From: Prorocentrum cordatum
Lineage: Eukaryota > Sar > Dinophyceae > Prorocentrales > Prorocentraceae
Assembly: GCA_963575745.1 (NCBI GenBank)
Contig: CAUYUJ010015838.1
Coordinates: 311,001-375,000, forward strand
DNA: 64,000 nucleotides
Reading direction: 5' to 3'
Each line of letters opens with the position of its first letter. The stretch's first letter is position 1. The translations under genes were made by a program, and so were the position numbers. Under the pieces are notes generated by a model. The model searched no databases and was not told where the DNA came from. It saw only the letters and a list, made by a program, of their open reading frames with translations. Shown here in pieces: positions 49,922 through 61,904 of this stretch.

Positions 49922-50745
49922 GTGGGGACACTCCGTTCTCACCAGTGCCAGGGTTTTCATAGGAGGCGGGCAATACCCCCACTTTGTGGGGGGTCCGGTT
50001 CAAGCTCTACCACATTTCCAAACGACTCTTCGCCACCACCCACACCCAGCTTCCCGCCCTATGACGTTCGAACACCTCACTTCGTGGCCTGCGGACGACC
50101 TTGGCTACTACACTGGCGCATGGGTACAATGACTTGTTGTGGTAACATTTTCTGTAAGCTAGCTTAGTATACGACTTTTCCCCCTGCAATTGAAGATTTC
50201 GGCGTGCGCGCGCGAAGAAAAAACGAATGTGTCCCATATGGTATTATTTGACAGGGATGATGGCCCTGGCAGGCGCGCAACCGTTGTTGCAGAAGTTCGA
50301 AGCACGTGAAAAAGTTGCTCGCAAGAGCCCGTTTGACAGAAATGTTGAAAAAGTATTGGGTTTCCTAAGAAATCCGCAAGAGCGCGCGGGATGAATTTTT
50401 GAAACTTTTTTTTTGAAAAACCATTGGGTTTTTCATGTTTTTATGTTAAAATCGCTACGAAAACTAAGGTTTTGGAAGGATTTCATCTTGCGCGCGCGAG
50501 TGTGCACTTCGTGTCATTTTTTGCAAAGGATTCTTGAAGTTTGGTTATGTTAGAACAAGACATGTCATTTTATATTGTTTTTTGACAGGGAAAGCGGGCG
50601 TCAACAAAACAACCGGATCCGGACTCCCCCGTTTTGCCTGAGACTTCCTCACGAAAATGATGAAAATGTGGCTGCGGCCTAGGCGCGGCGAGGGGGGCGT
50701 GCACCAGGGGGCCCAACAATAAGTATTCTTTAGAAGTAATAATAT
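49922..50745 (+). repeat. ~0.85-kb AT-rich dispersed repeat, copy 1
   Basis: Starts TCTCACCAGTGCCAGGGTTTTCAT (49938), includes TTCGGCGTGCGCGCGCGAAG (50201) and TTTTTATGTTAAAATCGCT (50438), and ends GGGCCCAACAATAAGTATTC before (AAC)n. Copy 2 is 54131-55020, closely similar. No long ORF. Confidence 0.85.
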
Positions 50746-51050
50746 TCAACAACAACAACAACCTTAACACCACCAACAACAGCAGCAACAACAGCTGCAA
50801 CAACAGCACCAACAACACCAATCACAACAACACCAGCAACACCAAGAAAAACAACACCACCAACACAATTCACATTAACAGCAACAACATGGACGGCGAC
50901 GACAACAGCAACAACACCAACAACAAGTACAACAACAGCGACAACGACAACGACAACGACCACAACAGCAACAACAGCAACAGCAACACCAACAACATCA
51001 ATAGCATCAACAACACCAACACCACCACCAGCAACAACAGCAATCATTGT
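50746..51050 (+). repeat. (AAC)n-rich tract
   Basis: About 300 bp of AAC with ACC, AGC and GACAAC variants, joining the 0.85 kb repeat to part B of the long satellite. Confidence 0.95.
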
Positions 51051-51175
51051 AAACATGTTCGCTCTTATATGCCCGAGTGTCATTCAAAGTGTTCCCCAGA
51101 AGCCCTCGATACCCGCCCTCTTCGTCTTCGATCGTACCTCTTTTGGGGTGTATATATATATATATATATATATAT
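51051..51175 (+). repeat. long-satellite part B, truncated, with (TA)n
   Basis: Reads CATGTTCGCTCTTATATGCC ... CCCTCGATACCCGCCCTC ... TCGATCGTACCTCTTTTGGG, then a TA tract (51150-51175). A GAC/GAC-rich triplet tract follows at 51293-51330. Confidence 0.75.
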
Positions 51176-51359
51176 TTCTTCTCTGCAAACCAGGCCCCGA
51201 CAAGCGGCGGGGCGGCCGCGGACCGTCGGCCTGGCCAGCGGCAGCGCTGATCGGCGGCAACCCGACCCCAAGAGGGACGGACAGGGGACCGACCACGACG
51301 ACGACGACGACGACGACGGCGACGGCGACGACTAGCGAAAGCGAGAGCGACAGCGAGAG

Positions 51360-52365
51360 CGACAGCGGGGCCACGCAGGGCAGGAGGGGACAACGAAGGG
51401 CGACAGCGGGGCCACGAAGGGCATGCACATGGGGCCACGACGGGCGCGAACGAGCGGGGGCCACGGAAGGCAGTTAATGCGGGGCCCAGAGGGCAACGAC
51501 GTTGCCACTGAGGGTAGCAACGGGGCCACGTAGGACAGCGAGGGGGCCACAAAACGCGACACTGGGGCCACGAACGGCATGCATATGGGGCCACGGCGGG
51601 CGCGAACGAACGGGGGCCACGGAGGGCATACGTATATTGGGACGCAAAGGGCAAGGACGGGGCCACTGAGGGCAGCAACGGGGCCACGAAGGGCAGCGAG
51701 GGGGCCACAGAGGGCAACGGCGGGGCCACGAAACGACTGCATATGGGGCCACGACCGGCGCGAACGAGAGGGGGGCACGAAGGGCATACATGTATGGGGC
51801 CACGAAGGGCAGCGAGGGGACCACGAAGGGGTGCAACGGGGTCACGAGGGGCAGCGAGGGGGCCACGAAGGGCTGCAACGGGCCCACGAAGGGCAGCGAG
51901 GGGGCCACGAAAGACTGCAACGGGGCCACGAAGGGCAACAAGGGGGCCACGAAGGGCTGCAACCGGGCCACGAAGGGCAGCGGGGGGCTGCGAAGGGCTG
52001 CGACGGGGCCACGAAGGGCAGCGAGGGGGCCACGAAGGGCTGCAACGGGGCCACGAAACAACGCGAGGAGGCCAAGAAGAGCTGCAACGGGGCCACGAAG
52101 GGCAGCGAGGGGGCCACGAAGGGCTCCAACGGGGCCGCGACGGGCAGCGGGGGGGCCACGCAGGGCTGCAACGGTGCCACGAAACAAAGCGAGGGGGCCA
52201 CGAGGGGCTGCAACGGGGCCACGAAACACCGCGAGGGGGCCACGAGGGGCTGCAACGGGGCCACGAAGGGCAGTGGGGGGTGCTACGACTGACTGCAACG
52301 AGTCCACGACGGGCAGCGAGGGGGCCACGAAGGGCTGCAGCGGGGCCACGAAGGGCAGCGAGGTC
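51360..52365 (+). repeat. 21-bp minisatellite GGGGCCACGAAGGGCAGCGAG
   Basis: About 45 units of 21 bp (variants ...GGGCTGCAAC, ...CATGCATAT). Because 21 is a multiple of 3, several frames stay open on both strands (341 codons on the minus strand); these are not counted as genes. A second array is at 57715-58130. Confidence 0.9.
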
Positions 52366-53050
52366 TCGATTCTTAAATAAGCTGCGAGGGGGTCCTGAGC
52401 GAGAGCGCGACTCCTGGGTGCCTGAATGTCGAGAGCGCGGCGCTGGAGTAAATTGCGGCAGATTTCAACGCAAGAACGCGATTCTCTAGTACATTGCAAG
52501 CGAATCTCTAGCGAGAGCGCGACTCCAGAGCGCCGAGAGAGCGATTCCTGAATAAATTGTCAGGACGTCCCAAGCGAGAGCGCGACTCCTGAGTAACACG
52601 CGAGGAAGTCTAAGGCGGGAGCGGGGGTACTGGCTAAAGTGTGAGGAAGTCTTAGGCGGGAACCGTTGTTGCTGTTGTTGCAATTCATGGAACATTACGC
52701 AGTTTGAGCCTAGTGACTCTCCCTTGTAAAAAAAAGGGGCGTGCCCTGGGGGGAGTATTTCAACTGAAAAACACAATGGCTACCGGAGGGGGGATCAACC
52801 ATACTTATTCTTCAGTGTTGAAAATTCAACAACAACCACAACAACCACAACAACAACAACAATAATTCTAAGGCTGTTCGCTCTTACTTGCCCGTGTGTA
52901 ATTCAAAAAGAGTTCCCCACACCCTCGATACCCGCCCTTTTTGTTTTCGATCACACCCCCTTTGGGGAGATTATTTCTCTTTGTGGGGGGCGGCGGGCTT
53001 AGACAGGCGGGCAAAACTGAACGGGCGGACAATCCTTCGTGGGAGTACAT
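52366..53050 (+). repeat. long-satellite parts C, D, (AAC)n and B
   Basis: ~41-bp units (GAGCGCGACTCCTGAGTAA, AGGAAGTC) to 52665, part D (GGGAGTATTTCAACTGAAAA, GGGGGGATCAACCATACTTA) to 52820, (AAC)n, then B (52870-53000). Confidence 0.85.
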
Positions 53051-53069
53051 GTGACCACCATTGGGATTG

Positions 53070-53425
53070 GTGTGGGTGGGCCCTGCAAAAAGAGGAAGGG
53101 GAAAACGAGGGAGAGTGGGAGGAAGGGAGGGGGAGGGACGAAGGAAGAAGGAAAACGCCAGGAGAGAAGAAGCGAAGAAGGGGGCGGTTGATTAGAGGCA
53201 GAGAGAGAGAGAGACAGACAGATAAGAGAGGTAGAGAAAGAGAGAGAGAGAGAGGAGAGATAACAAGAAAGAGGGAGGAGGCAGGAGATGGGAGGGAGAC
53301 GGGAGGAGGGAGAGGAGGGAGAGGGGATAGGGCAGAGAGGCATAATGATGAGGGAAGAGGAGGGGGGAGAGAGAAGGGAGGAGAGGAGGGAGGAGGGAGG
53401 AGGGAGAGGGAGGAGGCGCAGGAAT
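53070..53425 (+). repeat. purine-rich (GGGAGA)n / (GA)n tract
   Basis: About 350 bp of GGGAGGAGGGAGA and GAGAGAGA. Minus-strand poly-Ser/Leu ORFs are artefacts. Confidence 0.9.
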
Positions 53426-53429
53426 GTCA

Positions 53430-54122
53430 GAGCGTGAACGTTCGAGGAAGTCCTAGGCGAAAGCGCCGTTCCTGAAGGAAGTCTCGGGCGGGAGCCCACG
53501 ACGGGCGGGCGATCCCCTGACGGGCGGGTCGGGCGGGTGGGACATTCAACCGGGATGATTGAGCATGGCGAGAGCGCGATTCCTAAGTAAATTGTGACGG
53601 CGTCCTTGGCGCAGCGTGTTTCCTGAGCGTCGAAAACGTGATTTCTGAATAAACTGCATGGGCGTCACAGGCGAGAGCGCAATTCCGGAATAACATGTGA
53701 AGGGTTCTCTGGCGGGAATGAAATGCGAGGAAGTCTTGATTCAATTGCGAAGAAGTCTCAAGCGGGAGCGCCGTTCCTGCGTAAATTGTGAGGGAGTCTC
53801 AGATGGGAGCGGGGGTCCGGATTAAATTGCAAGGAAGTCACAGGCGGGAGCACCGATCCTGAGTAAATTGTAAGGAAAGGAAATCTCAAGCGGGAGGGGG
53901 GGTCCTGAGTAAATTTGGAGGAAGTCTCAAGCGGGAGCCGTTGTTGTTGTAATCCGCGGGGCCAGGGGCACAGTTTGAGCACGAAGACTTCCCCTGTCAT
54001 AAAAAAAGGGTGCGAGCGTCGAGGGACACGCTGTGATTGAGAAAAAAACAGTATGCACGGGTGAAGGGGGGATCAACAATAATTATTCTTCAGAGATGAG
54101 ACTTCAACAACAACAACAACAA
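53430..54122 (+). repeat. long-satellite parts C and D, ending in (AAC)n
   Basis: About ten ~41-bp units with AAGCGGGAGCGCCGTTCCTG and AAATTGTGAGGAAGTCTCA cores (53440-53945), then D (GGGGCCAGGGGCACAGTTTGAG to GGGGGGATCAACAATAATTA), then (AAC)n at 54100-54122. Confidence 0.85.
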
Positions 54123-54130
54123 CAATCACT

Positions 54131-55020
54131 TTACCCGAACGCTCAGTGTTCTCACCAGTGCCAGGGTTTTCATGCGACGCCAGCCAATACCCCCACTTTG
54201 TGGGGGGGCAGTGCAAGCTCTACCAAATATCCACACGACTCTTCGCCACCACCCACACCCAGCTTCCCGCCCTATGACGTTCGGACACTTCACTTCGTGG
54301 CCTGCGGACGACCGTGGCTACTACACTGGCGTGGAGTACACACCCACAGAAGTTGTTAGGACAGCGCGCGCGGGTAGAAATTTTGAAAAGTCGTGCAGGT
54401 GTTTTTCGAGGACCTACGGTGCGATTCGTGTGATTTTATGATGCGCGGTGCTAAAATTCTTAAGAAGCCCAATGGTTTTTGGAGATTTCGGCGTGCGCGC
54501 GCGAAGAAAAAACGAATGTGTCCCGCATGGTATTATTTGACAGGGATGATGGCCCTGGCAGGTGCGCAACCGTTGTCGCAGAAGTTCGAAAAAGTTGCTC
54601 GCAAAAGCCCGTTTGACAGAAATGTTTAAAAAGTGTTGGGTTTCCTACGAATCCGCAAGAGCGCGCGGGATGAGATTTTGACATTTTTTTGTTGAAAAAC
54701 CATTGGTTTTTTGATGTTTTTATGTTAAAATCGCTCCGAACACTAAGCTTTTGGAAGGATTTCGTCTTGCGCGCGCGAATGTCCACTTTACCTTATTTTT
54801 TGCAAGGGATTCTTGAAATTTGATTATATTAGAACAAGAAATGTCATTTTATAGTGTTTTTTGCAAGGGAAAGCGGGGGGGAACAAAACAACCGGATCTT
54901 GATCACATCGAATTACCTGAGGCTTCCTCACGAAAATGATGAAAATGTAGCTGCGGCCTAGGCGGCGCAGGGGGGCCGTGCACCAGGGGCCCCAACAATA
55001 ATTATTCTTTAGAATTAATA
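54131..55020 (+). repeat. ~0.85-kb AT-rich dispersed repeat, copy 2
   Basis: Same start (TCTCACCAGTGCCAGGGT), same CGGCGTGCGCGCGCGAAGAA core (54490) and same end (CCCAACAATAATTATTCTTTAG) as 49922-50745. It has a ~65-bp extra segment near 54350-54440. Confidence 0.85.
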
Positions 55021-55029
55021 ATGTTCAAC

Positions 55030-55944
55030 AACAACAACCTGCAACCCGGCCCCGTGACGGGGCCGGGTCCACGGGTTGCATTCACGGTGCACCAACCCTT
55101 TGCGTTGTCCGATAGTTGCTGCTCGCGGAGTGAGGACCCCGTCGTAGGCCCCAACCTTACAGCGGAGCTGCGCTGAGACTGTGGCCAGTGCTCAATTGTC
55201 CGGCGCCCCCCCAAGCCAACGAGAAGGTCCTCACTCCGTGAAGGATGTGTAGTAAGCGCTGTAGTGGGTGCTGTTCTGGGACCTGGTGATGGTGATGGGA
55301 ACATGGCGATGGTGATGAAATCATCATAGATATCATGGTGATGCAAACAAGCTTGTTCTGGAAATGTGGAAACTAAAAATAAGAGAGAAATCGAGCCGAA
55401 AGGGCTTGCGGCGAGGAGGAGAAGGAGGAGGATGAGGTTGCAGGAGGAGGAAGTCGAAGAGGAGGAGGAGGAGGAGTAAGAAGAGGTGGAGGGGGACGGC
55501 GGCTATGGAAAGGAGGAGGCGGAAGAAGAAGTTGTTGAATGGCGCGGTTGCAAGAAGGCGCTGCCGCTGTGGCACCGAGCGCGCCAAACCCTTCCCCGGC
55601 CCCGGAGGGGAGTGCACGTTTTGTGGCACCGCCGCAATGCTGGAATGCTGCGCGCGCCCACCGTGTGCAAACCCCTCCCCCGGCCGGCCCCGTTGGGGCC
55701 ACCGCGTGGCCACCGCCCACATGCGAACCACTCCCCCGGCCCCGTGGGGCCAGCCCATGATCGCAGACTCGACAAGAAGACTTCAACAAAAAGCCGGTGC
55801 AGGGTCACAGGTTGCTTCAAACAACAACACCAACAGCACCAACAACAACAACGACAACATGAGCACCAAGAGTAAAACAACACCAACAACAATAATAACA
55901 CCACCAACACCACCAGCAGTATCAGCAACACCATCAACGACATT
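55030..55944. other. hairpin-rich unique stretch and purine repeat, no supported gene
   Basis: CCCGGCCCCGTGACGGGGCC (55036 on) is a near-perfect hairpin. GGAGTGAGGACC (55125) and GGTCCTCACTCC (55226) are an inverted pair 100 bp apart. 55395-55480 is GGA-rich. 55590-55755 has AACCCCTCCCCCGGCC repeats. 55815-55945 is (AAC)n-like. Confidence 0.5.
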
Positions 55945-56475
55945 CATTTTAAGACAGATCGCTCCTTTGCGCTCGCGTGCCACTCGACATGTATATCGTG
56001 CCAAACCAACGTTACCCGCTATTTTTGTCTTCGATGCTTCTTGTGCAGCCCCCGCAAAAGGGCAAGGGAGGCGGATGGAAGAGAGAGGGAAAAGGACGAA
56101 GCACGAGAGAAATTAGCATCAGAGGGGCTAGGAGCAGAAAACACATGGTAAAACCAGACGGGCAGATCGGGCGGGTAGACCCTAGCGGCCGGGTCGGGAA
56201 GGCGGGCCCAGGCGGACAGGTCGAGCACGCGCGCGGCGCGTCTGAATCAATTGCGAGGCAGTCCCACGCGACAGCGCGATTCCTGAAACAATTCTGTGAG
56301 AAAGTCCAGCGAGAGAGCGCGATTTGTCAATACCTTGTGAGGAATACCAAGCGGCAGCCGCTGTTGTTGTAGTTCGGTGCCCAACACCGCAGTTTGAGCA
56401 GGAAGAGTTCCCTGATAAGAAAGGTAGCGCAATCTGCTCCTGCGGGGAGGATCAACCATACTTATCCTGTAAGAC
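55945..56475 (+). repeat. long-satellite monomer 1 (B-C-D)
   Basis: B (GATCGCTCCTTTGCGCTCGCGTGCC to GGGCCCAGGCGGACAGGTCGA), three ~41-bp C units, D (GGCAGCCGCTGTTGTTGTAG to GGGGAGGATCAACCATACTT). Followed by a pure (AAC)n tract, 56483-56552. Confidence 0.9.
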
Positions 56476-56482
56476 ATGAAAC

Positions 56483-56485
56483 TTC

Positions 56486-56552
<67 letters not shown>

Positions 56553-57250
56553 TGCTTAAACTTTCCACTCCTATCTGCTCGCGTGCCATTCAAAAATACA
56601 TCCCCAACCTTCGATACCCGCCCTCTTCGTTTTCAATCGTGCAACCCTGGGGGTAGTACCTGCCGTGCGTATTTGGTGCAGCCGCTATTCCATGGGATGA
56701 CTAGACGGATGAAACAAGGGAGGGAGGAGGATGGTACCCGGGACTAGCAGGAGGGAGAGTAGGAGTGGAAAGCGCGTGGCAATACCAGACAGGCTGATCG
56801 GGCGGGTAAACCCTAGCGGGCGGCTCGAAATGGCGGGCCCAAGCGTCCAGGTCGAGCAGGCGGGTTGCTGAAGCGTGGGTCCCTCATGAATCCCAAAGAG
56901 GTCTCGAGCGATAGCGCGATTCCCAAATTAATCGCTATATCAACCAGAGCGAGAGCGCGATTCCTGAGCGTCGAGGGCGCGGCTTTTGAAGACATTGCGA
57001 ACAAGTCCCACGCGAGAGCGCATTTCCTGAATAACATGTGAGGCAGTGCAGTGCGAGAGCGCCATGTCTTAAGACATGGGGACGAAGTATCAGGCGGGAA
57101 CCGTTGTGGTTATAGTCTGGGGCCCAACAGCGCGATTCGGCGACCCCACACTTCCCCTTGTGAAAAACAAGGAACGAACCCCGGGAAGAGCTTTTCAAGT
57201 CAACATGTACAATCACCGGGCAGGGGGGATCAACCATCAGTGTCTTCAAG
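56483..57250 (+). repeat. long-satellite monomer 2, with its leading (AAC)n
   Basis: The AAC tract (23 triplets) is followed by B, C and D in the same order. From the end of D in monomer 1 to the end of D here is about 775 bp. Confidence 0.9.
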
Positions 57251-57254
57251 GAAT

Positions 57255-57717
57255 GACAACCCAACAACAACACAAACACCAACAACACCAACAACAGCAA
57301 CGATCATGATAATAATGTTTGCTCCTATCTGATCACGTGCTAACCAATGCGTACATCCCAAGCCCTCGGTACCCGCCCTCGTTGTCTTCGATCGTACCCC
57401 CTTGGGGTTATATCTTCCTTACCTGCCACGCGTATGCAGCGCAGTCCCTCTCACAAGGGAAGAGCGGACGGGTGGAAGACGGAGGGATAATAATGGAGCG
57501 TGAGAGAAATTAGCAGGAGAGGGGGCAAGGAACAGAAAACAAGTGGTAGAACCAGACGGGCAGATCGGGTGGGCAGACCCATAGCGGGCATGTCGGGAAG
57601 GCGGGCCCAAGCGACGAGGTCGAGCAGGCGGGTTGCTGAAGCGTGGGTCCTGCATGGATCGCAAGGAAGTCTCGAGCGATAGCGCGATTCCTAAGTAAAT
57701 CGTGAGAAAAGCCAGCG
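57255..57717 (+). repeat. long-satellite monomer 3, truncated after B
   Basis: (AAC)n then B (TACCCGCCCTCGTTGTCTTCG to GTCGAGCAGGCGGGTTGCTG) and one C unit, cut at 57717 by the 21-bp array. Confidence 0.85.
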
Positions 57718-58130
57718 TGGGCCACGAAGGGCATAAAATCCGAGGCCACAGGGCAGCGACGGGGCCGCGCAGCACCGGGGCCACGAAGGGCAGCGAGGGG
57801 GCCACGAAGGGCGACAGCGAGGCTACGAAAGGCATGCGTATGGGGCCACGACGGGCGCGAGCGAGCGGGGGCCACGAAAGGCATTCGTATACGGGGCCAT
57901 AAAGGGCGACAGCGGGGCTGCTGAGGGCAGCAAAAGGGCCACGAAGGGCAGTGAGGGGGCCACGAAGGGCGACAGCCGGGCTACGAAGGGCATGCGTATG
58001 GGGCCACGACGGGCGCGTGCGAGCGGGGGCCACGAAGGGCATAGAATGCGGGGCCACAACGGGCAGCGACGGAGCCACTGAGGGTAGCAACGGGGCCACG
58101 AAGGGCAGCGAGCGAAGGCGACCGCAGAAC
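57715..58130 (+). repeat. 21-bp minisatellite, second array
   Basis: GGGGCCACGAAGGGCAGCGA-type units, about 20, inserted in or beside a long-satellite monomer. Confidence 0.9.
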
Positions 58131-58134
58131 CAGT

Positions 58135-58680
58135 ACGGGCAGCGAGGGGTATCGAAGGCGGGCGAAGGACAGCGAACGGCGACTGCAGTCATTAACGGGC
58201 TGGTCGGGCGGGCAGGCCCCGACGGGCGGGTCGAGCGGGCGGGTCGTTGAAACGTGAATCCTGCTTGAACTGCCAGGCAATATTTAGCGGGAGCGCGATT
58301 CCTCAGTGTCGAGGACTGGCATTTGAATAAATTAGAAAAAAATATCGGGCGAAGCGGTTCGGTGGTAAGTTGCGAGGAAGTCCCAAGCGAGAACGCGATT
58401 CTGCAATAAATTGTCAAGAAATATCAAGCAGAGCCGCGATTCGGTAGTACATTGCCACGAAGTCCCAAGCGAGAGGGCGATTCGTCAATCAATTGTGAGG
58501 AAGTATCAGGCGGGAGCCGCTGTTGTTGTAAACTGGGAGCCAGCGATACAGTTTGAGCCTCAAGCCTTGCCCTGATAAAAAAATAGATTGCAAGCCCCGG
58601 GAGGGGCACTTCAATCGAAAAAATACAATGTGCACCGGGCAGGGGGGATCAACAATAATGTTCCTTCAGAAATCACAATT

Positions 58681-58723
<43 letters not shown>

Positions 58724-58740
58724 GACAAGGCAAAACAACC
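58135..58740 (+). repeat. long-satellite monomer 4 (end of B, C, D, AAC-like)
   Basis: GGTCGAGCGGGCGGGTCGTT, then ~41-bp units, then D (58500-58670), then a CAACAG/CAGCAA tract (58680-58725). Confidence 0.85.
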
Positions 58741-58758
58741 GGCTGATGGACCCGGTGA

Positions 58759-58814
58759 GGGTCCACCAGCTTGATGTTTCGCTCCTTCTGGCGAAACATC
58801 TCACTGGTGGACCC
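58759..58814. repeat. 56-nt hairpin
   Basis: GGGTCCACCAG pairs with CTGGTGGACCC (11 bp), then GATGTTTCG with CGAAACATC (9 bp), around a CTCCTTCTGG loop. Confidence 0.85.
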
Positions 58815-58827
58815 AGACCCCCCCGGG

Positions 58828-60388
58828 GCAACGCAACGCAACGCAACGCAACGCAACATTTGGTTGGCAACAGAAACCAAAGGAAGCAAATGGAAAATCC
58901 TCTGGAACTCTTCGGGCTGAAACTATGTGCGCTCCCCCGAGCCGAAGCCTTCGGGCATGCTATAGAACCCTTGGGGATTGCTCTAAAATCCCTAAGGGAA
59001 GGCTGCAGAAGCATCCTTTAGGGGTTCTATAGAACCCCTAAGGGATGCTATTATATCCCTAAGGGATGCTATAGAAACCCTAAAGGCTGCCATAGAATCC
59101 CTAAGGGCTGCTGCAGAATCCCTAAGGGATGCTGCAGGCTGCTACAGAATCCATAAAAAATGCGATAGAATCCTTAAGAGATGCTATATAATCCCGTAGG
59201 GGAGGCTGCAGAACCCCTAAGGGATGCCACAGGATCCCTAAGAGATGCTATAGAAACCCGAAGGGCTGCCATATAATCCCTTGGGGCTGCCATAGAATCC
59301 CTTAGGGCTGCCATAGAACCCCTAAGAGATGCTACAGAATCCCTAAGGGGTGCTTTAGAGTCCCTCAGGGATGCTATAGAACCTGAGGGATGCTATAGAA
59401 TCCTTGAAAGAATGTTATAGAATCCCTAAGGAGATGCTATAGAATCCTGAAAGGGATGCTATATAATCCCTAGGGGATGCTATGGGATCCCAAAGGGATG
59501 CTAGAGAATCCCTAAGGGGAGTCTGCAGAACCCCTAAGGGGTGCTATAGAATCCCTAAGGGAGGCTGCAAAACCCCTACGGGATGCTACAGGATCCTTAA
59601 GGGACGCCATAGAATCTTCAAGGGATGCGATATAATACTTAAGGGGAGGCTGCGGAACCCCTAAGGGATGCTATAGCATCCCAAAAAAAGGATGCTATAT
59701 AAACCCTAAGGGATGCTACAGAATCCTTGAGGGGATGCGAAAATATCCGTAAGTGATGCTGTAGAATCTTTGAGGGATGCTATAGAATCCTTCAGGGATG
59801 CTATAGAATCCCTAAGGGCTGCTATATACTCCCTGAGGAATGCTATAGAATCCCTAAGGGATGCGATAGAATCTCTATAGGATACTTATAATTTATGTAT
59901 ATATACAGGATTCCTACAGGATTCGTGGGGAGGCCCTAGAGGATTCCTATGGGAGTCCTATAGGATATGTAAAGGCCGTCTTGGATTCCTATCAGATTCC
60001 AATAGGAGTCGTATAAGGTTCGTGAAAGCCCGATAGGAATCCGATGAGTCCCATAGGAATCCAATAAGATTCGCAGGGGCCTTATAAGATTCGTAAACGC
60101 ACTATAGGATCATTATGGGATTCCTATAGGGTTCGTTGAGGCCCTATAGGATTCCTATGGGATTCCCACAGGAATCGGAGAAGCCCGATGAGATTCCCAT
60201 CGGATTCCTGTAGGATCCCCATCGGATTCGTAGAGGCCCTATACGATTCCCATAGGATTCGTAGAGGCCGTGTAGGGTTCCTGTGGGATTCTTGTCGGAT
60301 TCCTATACGGTTCGCGGAGACCCTATAAGATTCCCATAGGACTCCTATAGGATTCGGGGTAACGTGCGTTGCGTTGCGTTGCGTTGCG
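58828..60388. repeat. foldback-like block: inverted GCAAC arms around satellites
   Basis: (GCAAC)6 at 58828-58857 faces its complement, GCGTTGCGTTGCGTTGCGTT-type, at 60366-60388. Outside each arm is a G/C homopolymer run (CCCCCCCGGGG on the left, GGAGGGGGGGG on the right). Between are a 21-22-bp satellite (TATAGAATCCCTAAGGGATGC, 58960-59885) and a 10-12-bp one (TATAGGATTCCTATGGGATTC, 59886-60360). Confidence 0.8.
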
Positions 60389-60424
60389 CCGGAGGGGGGG
60401 GTTGGGGCTGGCGCCAGTGAATGG

Positions 60425-61195
60425 TTTCGTCAACAACAACAACATCTCCAACAACAACAACAAACATTCTAAGGTTGTTTGCTCTCACCTGCGCGCGTGC
60501 CACTCAAAACGCATATCCCGAAGCATCGATATCTGTCCTTTCGTCTTCGATCGTGCCACCATGGGGGTATATCTTCCTCACCTGCCGTGTGTATCTGGTG
60601 CACCCCCCCAAACACAAGGAAATGGGAATAGAGGACTGATGGACTGGGGGGGGTAAAGGATGGAACATGGGATTAGCAAGAAGTGGGCCGGGAGCAGAAA
60701 GCACGTGGCAGAGCCAAACGGGCTGATCGGGCGGGTAGACCCTAACGGGCGGCTCGAAATGGCGGGCCCAAGCGTCCAGGTCGAGCAGGCGGGCTGCTGA
60801 AGCGTGAGTACTGCATGAATCGCGAGAAGGTCCAACGATACCGCGAGTCCCCGCTGAATCGCCAGAGCAACCAGAGCGAGAGTGCTATTCCTTAGCGTCG
60901 AGGGTGCGGCTTTTGAATACGTTGCAAAAAAAACCTGCACGAGAGCGCGATTCCCGAATCAGTTGTGAGGACATCCTGCGCGAGAGAGCACTGTCTCAAT
61001 ACATTGCGAGGAGGTATCAGGCGGGAACCATTGTTGCTGTTGGTGCACTTCGGGGCCCAACAACGCATATTGGTGACCCCACAACGCCCCTGGTAAAAAA
61101 AACACGATGCGAGCAACAGGAGGAGCACGGAACCGTTGATTGAACAAACCTAGCAGTCACTGGGCAGGGGGGCCACCAACAATTATTTTTCATAT
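60425..61195 (+). repeat. long-satellite monomer 5
   Basis: (AAC)n (60432-60465), B (60472-60800), C (60800-61020), D (61020-61195). Confidence 0.85.
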
Positions 61196-61206
61196 GAACC
61201 CACTCA

Positions 61207-61897
61207 AGGAGGGTAGGTGCGAAATCCTCGTCGACCGTGGTTCATTATCAAGGAATGATAAACCTAGGTTCATTATCTTCAGATGATACCCTGTGCTTTA
61301 TTGTCCTGTGGATGGATCAAGCTGAGCCCCCCCTCGGCTGAATCATTATCTTTCCGGAATAATCGGCCGAATAATATTATTCCAACATCATGGACCACGG
61401 TTTATTTCAATCCAGTCATTACTCTCCAACACCCCCCCCCGGCTGAATCATTATCGTTCCAGAATAAGTATTAACCCGGGGTCAAAATTCCGGAAACATT
61501 ATGAACCCAGGTGTATGATCTCTTGCAAATAATGAACCTGGGTCAATATTCCAACATGAAAAACCTGGTGCGGCACCCGGGCGTTGGGGGGAAATACACA
61601 ATTTGTTATCATTCCGGAATTAAAAAAAACGGGTTCGTTATTCCCGGGACATTATTTACCCTTGTCATTATTCCAAGAACATTATAAACCCAATTTAACA
61701 TCTTTTTGGGATCGGTAGGCCCAGAAAATTATAAACCAGGGTGTATAATGTTCCGGGGGAAGCATTATGAACCCCAATCAATATTTCCGGAACATTAAAA
61801 ACCAGGTTCATAATGTTCCGGGGGAGACATTATGAACCCTGGTTAATAATCCCGGCACATTACAAGCCCAGGTGAATATCGATTTGGGATCCATCCT
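61207..61897 (+). repeat. ~650-bp dispersed repeat with palindromic subunits, copy 2
   Basis: Same start (GGTAGGTGCGAAATCCTCG) and end (GATTTGGGATCCATCCTG) as 48447-49097, with the same AACATTATGAACC / GGTTCATAATGTTCC subunits. Confidence 0.8.
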
Positions 61898-61904
61898 GCA
61901 CTCA

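Noticed and set aside
51474-52499. 341-codon minus-strand ORF (PFVAP repeats)
   Set aside because: It is fully explained by the 21-bp array, and the opposite strand is equally open.
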